From a virus: a stretch of DNA of 21,795 bases. Both the position numbers and the translations under genes were made by a program. The notes under the pieces are model-generated. The model ran no database searches and was not told the origin of the DNA. It worked only from the letters and a program-made list of their open reading frames with translations. Of the stretch, positions 1 to 6,472 are shown piece after piece. Each line of letters opens with the position of its first letter. Positions within the stretch are counted from its first letter, which is position 1. The stretch is taken from the IMG/VR virus record IMGVR_UViG_3300021956_000856, positions 1 to 21,795 of that record; one strand, 5' to 3'.

Positions 1-3000
1 CAAATAACGGAATCACAGTACTTTAACGGGACGTGGCTGACCACGGCAACGAGCTCAAACACGTTTACGTTCCAAGCGTTCGGTGGACCGGACGTCTCTA
101 GTGGGTCCGTATCAGGAATCGTCACCGGTGTCTCTGGTGGTGGAGGGTACACGGGAAGTCCTGGAACGGGTGCTGCCGGTGCAACCTGTTATGCCGACGC
201 GTCCGTCCAGAACTTTACAGACCTGGGGGCAACGTCCAATTCGAGCGGGTATGTGACTGTACAACTCGTGAACCCGACGCCAATTCAAAAAAGTACAACG
301 TTGAACAAAGTATGGACGACACAGTATGACCCCTTCATCCCCACACAGTCGCAGGCAGCAGCTATAACCTACGGAAACGGAACATACGTTGTGGTCACAA
401 AGAACGGTACATATCCCGTTTTATATTCTACCGATGGGATCACATGGTACAAATCCACATCGGGCACAGTCGTTGCCCCTTGGTGTGCCGTGGCATATGG
501 AAACTCTCTGTTTGTGGCCCTCGCGAGTGACGGAACGTCCATGACGTCGAGTGACAGTGTGAATTGGTCAGTAACATATCGATATCCCACGTGGAGTGGG
601 ATCGCGTACGGAAACGGCGTGTTCGTTGGCGTTGCGAATGGGTACGAACCCGCTGCATGGTACTCGGCGGACGGTGTGACGTGGTCTTACGGAAACTTAT
701 CAATGGATACATGGTCAGCGGTTTCGTATGGGAACGGCGTCTTTACAGCACTCACAAACTCGGGAACGGTTCCCTATGCCTATTCATACGACGGAATAAC
801 ATGGTCGTCTACTGCAGCCGGTTTTAGTAATCTCGTTTCATCAGTTGCAGGAATACCTTATGCAAATGGGTCGGCAGCTGACGGGCCAGCTACAGTTGCA
901 AGGTTCAATTCCGCACAGGGTCTTGTGTACGATGGAAACGGTAATTTGCTTATTTGCGACACAAGCAACCGTACGATCCGAAAGCTCGTAATTTCAACCG
1001 GTGTTGTCACGACCGCCGCGGGGTTGGCGGGTGCTGCAGGGACATACGACGGATTTGGGTCCGGGGCGCGATTCAATAACCCGTCTGACATTGCATACGC
1101 TGGAAACGGGAACTTTTACATTTCCGATTCGGCGTTCTACGCCAACAATAAGATCCGTAAACTCAGATATGGTCCAGAAGGTTGGTTTGTCTCGACCATC
1201 GGTACAGTTCCGGCATATATAAGAGGTATAGCCTATGACGGGGTTGGAAGTTTATACATATGCGCTTCAGAGGAGGCGACGATTCGCAAGTTCAACATTT
1301 TAACGGGTGTCGTCACGATTTTCGCGGGTCTAGCAAACGTGCCGGGGTCGAGTGATGGAATAGGGTCAAATGCACGGTTCAGTTACCCAACATATATTAC
1401 ATATGATGGGGCTGGAAACTTGTACATCTCCGACACGGAAAATTACACGATCCGAAAGCTCGTGATTGCTACAGCGGAAGTCACGACCATAGCGGGTTTA
1501 GCGGGCGTGGCGGGTTCGAGTGACGGAACCGGGTCAAGTGCACGGTTTTATTACCCACTGGGTCTTACATATGATGGAAACGGAAACTTGTATATTAACG
1601 ATTCGTTAAATTATACAATCCGTAAGCTCGTAATTTCCACGGCGGCCGTCACGACCGTAGCGGGCGGTGGTTCGAGTTGGCGTGACGCGGCAGGAATGAA
1701 TGCACGGTTTATGTGGCCACAGGGTATTACATATGATAGAACCGGAAACTTGTACATAACTGACTTTTGGATTATCGGTTTCGGCTCTATGATTCGAAAG
1801 CTTCAAGTCTCCCCACCACCATCCCCATTTCCTCCCTCGCCACCGGCGCCACCAACACCGCCATCTGGAATGTTCACGTCGTGGACGGGATCCACGTACG
1901 GAAACGGAACGTTCGTCGCCGTTTCGGCGAGCGGTCAGACCATGTATTCTCAAACGGGAATAAGCTGGACTCTCGGAACCAACATTGGTGTTTCGGCAAA
2001 TTGTATTACCGCAGGGGATGGATACTTTGTTGTACCTTCAGGTAACTCGTCCGTGTCAAACGCCATGATTTCAACAGACAGCGTGTCATGGAGTAACGTC
2101 ACTCTTACATACGGGTCGACATATTATACGGGGGCTGCATATGGTGCGGCCGGATTCGTGATTGTTTCACCGACTATATACGGTTTTGGGCTCATACCGA
2201 TATTTTTCTTCAATCCAAATCAGATAAACAATGAACAACGTTTGAACGCGACTGCGTGGGCACAACTCGCGTATGGAAATAAAGTGTTCGTTGCAGGAGG
2301 CCAGGGTCTTATACAGAGTACGACGGACGGAGTGAATTGGACAAGGACGGTCGTGAGCAATGCAATCACGAGTGTGACTTATTCGCGTGATCTTGGAACC
2401 TTCCTGGCGTTTGGGAATGTGTTCGTCGATGGAACGTACACGTCCCATGACGGTGTGACGTGGACACAGAATGCACCACTCGGGCTTACAGTTCCAAACG
2501 CGACTGCCCACGTGGTATGGGGTCGGGATAAGTATGTTGCCGTCCTTGAAAACGACTCGAATGTTCTGTACTCGCGGGACGGATCAAACTGGAACGTTAC
2601 GACAGACGGCACTGTAAAGGGTCCGTGGACAACTCCCGCCTACGGAAACGGACAATTTGTTGCGCTGCGTAATATTTCAGTGTCGACACTTGCGGGCCTG
2701 GCGGGCTCGCAGGGGTCAGAAGACGGAATAGGGTCAGATGCACGGTTCAGAAACCCAGAGAATATAACGTCAGACGGGGCCGGAAATTTGTATGTTTGTG
2801 ACACGAACAACTGTACGATCCGCAAGCTTGTGATTTCTACAGGGGAAGTCACGACCATTGCAGGGACGGCGGGTGTTTTTGGTTTCAACGATGGAATTGG
2901 ACCAGCTGCACAGTTCGTTTATCCAGAAGGGATTACATACGGTGGGGACGGAAATCTGTATATTTGTGACACGGGCAATCAAACGATCCGAAAGCTCGTG

Positions 3001-4026
3001 ATTGCTACCGCGAATGTCACGACCATTGCTGGTCTGGCAGGTGGTGGCCCGGGCTCGGCTGACGGAATAGGGTCGAACGCACGGTTTAATAGTCCAAGGA
3101 GTCTAGCCTGTGACGGATTAGGAATCTTGTACATTACTGACACGCTCAACAGTACGATCCGCAAGCTCGTGATTTCTACAGCACGAGTCACAACCATTGC
3201 AGGTCAGGTGGGGGTCTACAGCTATTACGATGGTATTGGAACAACTGCCCTGTTCAACATGCCCGCGGGTATTGTATACGGTGGAGACGGATATGTATAC
3301 GTTTCTGATACTGAAAACAACTTAATCCGCAAATTTAACAGGGGGGCCGATTATCCCACCGTGACGACCGTCGCAGGTGTAAACACCCCGCATGGTATAA
3401 CACCAGATGGGGCTGGAAACTTGTATGTTTGCAGCAAGAACGCCGAGACGATCAACAAGATCGTCCTTTCAACAGGCGTCGTCATGACCATTGCGGGTGC
3501 AGGTCAGGGCTCACAAGACGGACCGGGGTCGAGTGCACAATTTTTTTGGCCTTGGGGCATCGTATACGGTGGAGATGGAAATCTGTATGTGTCTGACTCG
3601 TACAATTGCACAATTCGAAAAATCGGAATATCACTTCAATATATGGTATCAACAAACGGAATTAATTGGACATTCGGGTCGGCAACGAGTATTCGAGATA
3701 TTATATTCGTAACATACGGAAATGGCGTGTTCGTTGCCGTAGGATACGGGGGAGCTGCATTTTCAAAAAATGGTACAACATGGACGCAAAGTGCCAACGC
3801 GCCTCAAATTTCATGGTTCTCCGTTGCATATGGAAACGGGTATTTCATAGCCGTCTCATTAAGTGGCGCGGTCATGTATTCGTACGACGGAAACACATGG
3901 TACATGAACATGAGTGGTGCCGCCTCCCTCCCGTGGGGGTCCGTAGCGTTTGGAGGCAATACGTTTTTAGCAATTGAACGGAACGGTGCGTCTTCTATGC
4001 AGACATATGTCACGGAAACGTTCTAG
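1..4026 (+). CDS. BNR/sialidase-like beta-propeller protein with two inserted NHL arrays (5'-truncated by window edge)
   Basis: The frame is open from base 1, so the gene starts left of the window; the GTG at 253 is an internal codon. At least 1341 residues are present. A Gly/Ser-rich segment (about 90-240) is followed by BNR-like blades with paired YGNGxFVAV and DGxTW motifs (about 300-830), a six-unit NHL array (about 838-1812), a proline linker, more BNR-like blades (about 1870-2673), a second six-unit NHL array (about 2680-3633) and final BNR-like blades to the stop. NHL units show ARF, DGxGNLYxxD, TIRKL and VTTIAG motifs. Both folds are usually binding scaffolds: NHL propellers bind protein, RNA or sugar, and BNR repeats occur in sialidases. 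I see no sialidase catalytic set, so a surface adhesin is my inference. The stop overlaps that of the convergent gene. Domain calls are fairly secure; function is not. Confidence 0.9.
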   Translation, partial: QITESQYFNGTWLTTATSSNTFTFQAFGGPDVSSGSVSGIVTGVSGGGGYTGSPGTGAAGATCYADASVQNFTDLGATSNSSGYVTVQLVNPTPIQKSTTLNKVWTTQYDPFIPTQSQAAAITYGNGTYVVVTKNGTYPVLYSTDGITWYKSTSGTVVAPWCAVAYGNSLFVALASDGTSMTSSDSVNWSVTYRYPTWSGIAYGNGVFVGVANGYEPAAWYSADGVTWSYGNLSMDTWSAVSYGNGVFTALTNSGTVPYAYSYDGITWSSTAAGFSNLVSSVAGIPYANGSAADGPATVARFNSAQGLVYDGNGNLLICDTSNRTIRKLVISTGVVTTAAGLAGAAGTYDGFGSGARFNNPSDIAYAGNGNFYISDSAFYANNKIRKLRYGPEGWFVSTIGTVPAYIRGIAYDGVGSLYICASEEATIRKFNILTGVVTIFAGLANVPGSSDGIGSNARFSYPTYITYDGAGNLYISDTENYTIRKLVIATAEVTTIAGLAGVAGSSDGTGSSARFYYPLGLTYDGNGNLYINDSLNYTIRKLVISTAAVTTVAGGGSSWRDAAGMNARFMWPQGITYDRTGNLYITDFWIIGFGSMIRKLQVSPPPSPFPPSPPAPPTPPSGMFTSWTGSTYGNGTFVAVSASGQTMYSQTGISWTLGTNIGVSANCITAGDGYFVVPSGNSSVSNAMISTDSVSWSNVTLTYGSTYYTGAAYGAAGFVIVSPTIYGFGLIPIFFFNPNQINNEQRLNATAWAQLAYGNKVFVAGGQGLIQSTTDGVNWTRTVVSNAITSVTYSRDLGTFLAFGNVFVDGTYTSHDGVTWTQNAPLGLTVPNATAHVVWGRDKYVAVLENDSNVLYSRDGSNWNVTTDGTVKGPWTTPAYGNGQFVALRNISVSTLAGLAGSQGSEDGIGSDARFRNPENITSDGAGNLYVCDTNNCTIRKLVISTGEVTTIAGTAGVFGFNDGIGPAAQFVYPEGITYGGDGNLYICDTGNQTIRKLVIATANVTTIAGLAGGGPGSADGIGSNARFNSPRSLACDGLGILYITDTLNSTIRKLVISTARVTTIAGQVGVYSYYDGIGTTALFNMPAGIVYGGDGYVYVSDTENNLIRKFNRGADYPTVTTVAGVNTPHGITPDGAGNLYVCSKNAETINKIVLSTGVVMTIAGAGQGSQDGPGSSAQFFWPWGIVYGGDGNLYVSDSYNCTIRKIGISLQYMVSTNGINWTFGSATSIRDIIFVTYGNGVFVAVGYGGAAFSKNGTTWTQSANAPQISWFSVAYGNGYFIAVSLSGAVMYSYDGNTWYMNMSGAASLPWGSVAFGGNTFLAIERNGASSMQTYVTETF
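838..1812 (+). repeat. First NHL array, six tandem units
   Basis: Six units of about 50-60 codons, each running from a VAG/IAG-type strand through DGxGxxARF and GNLYxxD to TIRKL. Units three and four are the closest pair. DNA around the TIRKL codons (near 974, 1447 and 1618) is nearly the same between units, which suggests fairly recent tandem duplication. Six units match the usual six-bladed NHL propeller. Confidence 0.85.
1810..1866 (+). other. Proline/serine-rich linker (SPPPSPFPPSPPAPPTPPS)
   Basis: In-frame linker between the first NHL array and the next BNR-like block. PPSPP-type runs are typical of hydroxyproline-rich cell-wall proteins of green algae (pherophorin type) and occur in proteins of algal viruses. 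The presence of the tract is seen directly; its origin is inferred. Confidence 0.85.
2680..3633 (+). repeat. Second NHL array, six tandem units
   Basis: Six further units with the same motif order (ARF, GNLYVCDT, TIRKLVI, VTTIAG). The fifth unit is degenerate, with INKIV in place of the usual IRKL, and lacks the DGxGxxARF part. Several TIRKLVI segments (near 2814, 2982 and 3151) are almost the same at DNA level as those of the first array. Confidence 0.85.
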
Positions 4027-4883
4027 GGATACGCATAATACTGACTTCCGGTAGTGGTTATTTGGGCGTACATTAAATCCAAGTTTTGATCTGCCGAAAA
4101 ATAAAGTCTGTAAGAATCTGTACCGGCTGTCGATAAAGGAGCAAACAGTGTATTTGCTGGATACAAGTACAATGTCCAGTTTTGAGTATATGATCCAGAT
4201 GGCCATGGAAAGATAAACGGAATAAATTGATACGTATAGATATTTGTCCATGATGCACCACCATTAATCTGACGGTCGATATAGAATGTTAAAGAATTGA
4301 TTGTACCACCTGCATTTTTGATCATTCTCATGTTAAGTATACAACTAGAATTACTTACCCAACTATAAAAGTTGGAATCGCCAATAGAGAACGGTGCTGG
4401 ATTAATATCAGATGGATTATAATCTGTAATAATAGTTCTATCCCAATTGACAGTGAGATATCCTGCACTCGTCGTGAACGAACCAGACGTTGCCGAACCA
4501 CCTGAAACACCTTGTGCGTTTTTAGAAACGATGGTAAACGTGTATGATGTACTTGCTGCAAGACCCGTAAAAGTGTATCCCGAAGAGGATGCTGTTTGCG
4601 TAGTCGTTGCAGGATTAGACGTTATGGAAAATGATGTCGCACCGGATCCTCCACTCCAATTGAGAGTAATCGAACTTGATGTTGTAGCTCCCTGTGTAAT
4701 GGTCGTGACTGCTTGAGCGTATGCTTTTCCATAAAAGGAACTTCCTAGGTTTATAGTGGTTCCCGCTGTTATACCTATAAGAGGACCTAGATCAGTACCA
4801 AGGCTTTTTGCAACTGCAGTGCCCAACTGAAACTCCGTCTCTATTGTTTGTACACTTAACGATCCAGAACTTGGAAGTACCAT
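4023..4883 (-). CDS. Fibronectin type III domain protein with phage-tail-like N-terminus
   Basis: 286 residues. The start MVLPSSGSLSVQTIETEFQ, ending in a SSFYGKAYA-type segment near residue 50, resembles N-termini I recall from small phage tail proteins. Residues about 58-142 form a fibronectin III domain: SSSITLNWSG, then YTFTGLAASTSYTFTIVSKN. Residues 143-286 are a Tyr/Ser/Asn-rich domain I do not recognise; hydrophobic-aromatic alternation suggests beta structure. The ATG lies 2 nt after the stop of the upstream 92-residue gene, so the two are probably co-transcribed with the S74 fibre gene. Its stop shares the palindrome CTAG with the stop of the convergent propeller gene. Likely a virion-surface or fibre accessory protein (inference). 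Confidence 0.85.
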   Translation of the reverse strand: MVLPSSGSLSVQTIETEFQLGTAVAKSLGTDLGPLIGITAGTTINLGSSFYGKAYAQAVTTITQGATTSSSITLNWSGGSGATSFSITSNPATTTQTASSSGYTFTGLAASTSYTFTIVSKNAQGVSGGSATSGSFTTSAGYLTVNWDRTIITDYNPSDINPAPFSIGDSNFYSWVSNSSCILNMRMIKNAGGTINSLTFYIDRQINGGASWTNIYTYQFIPFIFPWPSGSYTQNWTLYLYPANTLFAPLSTAGTDSYRLYFSADQNLDLMYAQITTTGSQYYAYP

Positions 4884-4885
4884 AC

Positions 4886-5164
4886 CTATACAGAGTCAAT
4901 ATTATTTGGGTAAAGCATTTTTAGAGCACAATACAGGAAATAGTACGGCGAACCCTCTGCAATATTCGAAGTTGTTGTCGTGAGGTTTACTCGAATATTC
5001 GACCCGTTCGATTTACTTGGATCACTAAATACGCTATAGTACGAGTGTATTTTCCACACGTCTCCATCTTTGAGAACATAGACTGGTTCACCCGAAAAGC
5101 TCATGTACACATTAGTCAATGGAATACCTGATGGAAGTGTTCCGTCTGTAACGATGATTCCCAT
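4886..5164 (-). CDS. Small phage-like protein of unknown function (92 aa)
   Basis: 92 residues, starting MGIIVTDGTLPSGIPLTNVY. It has an aromatic-rich middle (FSGEPVYVLKDGDVWKIHSYYSVF) and ends YPNNIDSV. No signal peptide or membrane segment is seen. The ATG overlaps the TAA of the upstream S74 fibre gene by one base (TAATG), and its TAG is 2 nt before the next ATG, so it sits in a tight three-gene unit. Such arrangements allow coupled expression. I recall proteins of similar size and composition beside tail-fibre genes in phages but cannot name a family. A fibre accessory role is inferred from position only. Confidence 0.75.
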   Translation of the reverse strand: MGIIVTDGTLPSGIPLTNVYMSFSGEPVYVLKDGDVWKIHSYYSVFSDPSKSNGSNIRVNLTTTTSNIAEGSPYYFLYCALKMLYPNNIDSV

Positions 5165-6006
5165 TACTTTTGTTCCAGATTTTTTATTCGTTCTTCGAGC
5201 GAACGACGGATTTCGCGTTCCTCTTTGAATGCTTCTATGAGTAAAGGAACGAGCTTGTCATATTGTACAGTCAAATACCTTTCACCGGTTCTGGATCCAT
5301 TGGTCGATGCATCAAATGGAGCAATCTGTACAGCTTCTGGAAGAACCCGTTGGACTTGTTGCGCAGAAACACCAACCCTTTGAAGGTCATCTGTAAATCC
5401 GAACGATTTCGCCAAGTCATTATTTACATACGTGAAGGTGTCCAACGAACATACTTTATCAAGAGCGTTTGTCAATATCCCTGTCCTTGTTTTGAGACGT
5501 TCGTCCGAGTAGAAAGCTGTCAAGTCACCCGAAGCGCCGATAGTTCCGACAACTTGAAGGGTGTAGCTTGAAGGATTGGTTGTTCCGATCCCCACCTTTC
5601 CCAAATAGTTCACGACGAGAACGTTCGATCCGCCCGCTGCGTTACTGAAGACTGCAACGTTCGAGCCTTGCTTTATAGAGGAGAGACTAGGTGCCACGAG
5701 AATATTGCTTGTGATCACGTTGGTCGTCGTAAGGGCGTTTGAGATGTAGATGTTCCCCGTGACGCTCAAGGTGGATGCGACAACACTCGTTCCTATTCCC
5801 ACGGTTGACAAGTAATAGACGTTGTTCGTTCCTGTCGTCCACTGTGATGATCCCGTAAATCCGATAATGTTCGTACTATAAATAGTTGCAATGTTTGCGG
5901 CGTACAGATTAGAAATTCCTTGAACATTGAGTGTGTTCGAAGTGATGCTATTTGCAACAGCATTTCCAACGACGTTATAGCCGTTGAAAAGGAGCTGAGA
6001 CGCCAT
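5164..6006 (-). CDS. Trimeric fibre protein with C-terminal S74 intramolecular chaperone (endosialidase chaperone type)
   Basis: 280 residues. The N-terminal half is a fibre stalk with Asn/Ser/Thr-rich beta segments and two GIGT motifs (VGIGTSV near residue 70, VGIGTTNP near 140). Residues 167-280 are a Peptidase_S74 domain beginning SDERLK. In the phage K1F endosialidase family a Ser and a Lys five residues later form the autocleavage dyad; here these are Ser167 and Lys172. The domain ends in a charged helix (LIEAFKEEREIRRSLEERIKNLE) typical of the family, which trimerises and folds the fibre, then cuts itself off just before the serine. Autocleavage would leave a stalk of about 166 residues. 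It is the only S74 domain in the window. The start follows the divergent gap at 6007-6124. Confidence 0.92.
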   Translation of the reverse strand: MASQLLFNGYNVVGNAVANSITSNTLNVQGISNLYAANIATIYSTNIIGFTGSSQWTTGTNNVYYLSTVGIGTSVVASTLSVTGNIYISNALTTTNVITSNILVAPSLSSIKQGSNVAVFSNAAGGSNVLVVNYLGKVGIGTTNPSSYTLQVVGTIGASGDLTAFYSDERLKTRTGILTNALDKVCSLDTFTYVNNDLAKSFGFTDDLQRVGVSAQQVQRVLPEAVQIAPFDASTNGSRTGERYLTVQYDKLVPLLIEAFKEEREIRRSLEERIKNLEQK

Positions 6007-6027
6007 ATACTCTTAGGCGGGTTTTTA

Positions 6028-6096
6028 TTAAGGCGGCGTGGGCCACACGGGATTATCCGGATCTGGTGTATTCGCGGGGGCGGGGCGGCAAAGGGG
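6028..6096 (-). pseudogene. 3' remnant of a tail-assembly-chaperone-like gene
   Basis: Read on the minus strand, this stretch ends ANTPDPDNPVWPTPP followed by TAA. That is the C-terminal signature of the four intact chaperone-like genes in the window (for example ANTPDPTNVTWPVPPS at 19338). Upstream of it the expected RxxLLxxSDWTQ and YRQxLRDLP parts are missing, replaced by a low-complexity GC-rich tract and an A run, and no start codon is available. It lies directly before the S74 fibre gene, where an intact copy would be expected from the pattern elsewhere. I infer deletion of the body of the gene, perhaps when the plus-strand gene at 6125 arrived. Confidence 0.8.
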
Positions 6097-6113
6097 CGTG
6101 CTTTTTTTTAAAG

Positions 6114-6121
6114 TACTAGTA
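6114..6121 (+). promoter_or_regulatory. TACTAGTA start-proximal box
   Basis: Perfect 8-base palindrome ending 3 nt before the ATG at 6125. The same palindrome lies 5 nt before the ATG at 15705 and 3 nt before the ATG at 21201. Candidate late-promoter or initiator element; function is inferred. Confidence 0.5.
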
Positions 6122-6124
6122 ACA

Positions 6125-6472
6125 ATGGACGACTTGTGCAGAAACGTCTTCGACGGAAAGAATCCCGTTGCAGTTACCCTCGAACAAATCCGACCCGGTG
6201 CTCAGTACACTGTAAGAGGGTACACACTGGATGACGTCGAATGGATGTCAACCAATACAAGTCAAAAGCCGTCTCAAGATGAGTTTGATGCTGCACTTGA
6301 GGCGACCATTTTAAAACAAAAAGGATTAAATACGTGGTTGCCCCAACGAGTACAGGCATATCCAACTATTCAGCAGCAACTCGACATGTTGTATTGGGAT
6401 CAAGTGAACGGAACAAGTGTATGGGCAGATACTATTGCTGCCATCAAGCAAAAGTTCCCTAAAGGTAGTTGA
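6125..6472 (+). CDS. XkdW-like phage tail accessory protein
   Basis: 115 residues from the ATG at 6125; an in-frame ATG at 6038 gives a longer frame but starts inside the chaperone remnant and lacks the TACTAGTA box. The C-terminal third, AYPTIQQQLDMLYWDQVNG then WADTIAAIKQKFPK, matches the 'YPS...QLDxLY...IKxxxPK' pattern of XkdW-like proteins of phages and the PBSX element. The N-terminal part (GAQYTVRGYTLDDVEWMSTN) resembles the variable heads of such proteins. The exact role of XkdW is not established; these genes lie beside tail-fibre genes. It is the only plus-strand gene inside the minus-strand fibre block, and its 3' end overlaps the convergent fibre gene by 14 bp. Confidence 0.8.
   Translation: MDDLCRNVFDGKNPVAVTLEQIRPGAQYTVRGYTLDDVEWMSTNTSQKPSQDEFDAALEATILKQKGLNTWLPQRVQAYPTIQQQLDMLYWDQVNGTSVWADTIAAIKQKFPKGS

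Larger units (their letters stand above)
6007..6124. promoter_or_regulatory. Divergent intergenic region with GC-rich tract and TACTAGTA box
   Basis: 118 bp between the divergent starts at 6006 (-) and 6125 (+), the only divergent gap in the window, so it should carry promoters for both sides. It holds a G-run tract on the plus strand (G5, G4, G2 and G4 runs between 6076 and 6096), a T8 run at 6102-6109 and the palindrome TACTAGTA at 6114-6121, 3 nt before the plus-strand ATG. Part of it is a remnant of a chaperone-like gene (6028-6096). Promoter activity is inferred. Confidence 0.6.

Noticed and set aside
253-255. GTG as start of the propeller gene
   Set aside because: The same frame stays open back to base 1 with a continuous Gly/Ser-rich protein, so the true start is outside the window.
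1-4026. Active sialidase
   Set aside because: BNR-like blades are present, but no arginine triad or Tyr/Glu/Asp set could be identified from the sequence.
6076-6096. Sp1 binding site
   Set aside because: The GC-box resemblance may be chance within a degraded gene; kept only as part of the promoter-region observation.
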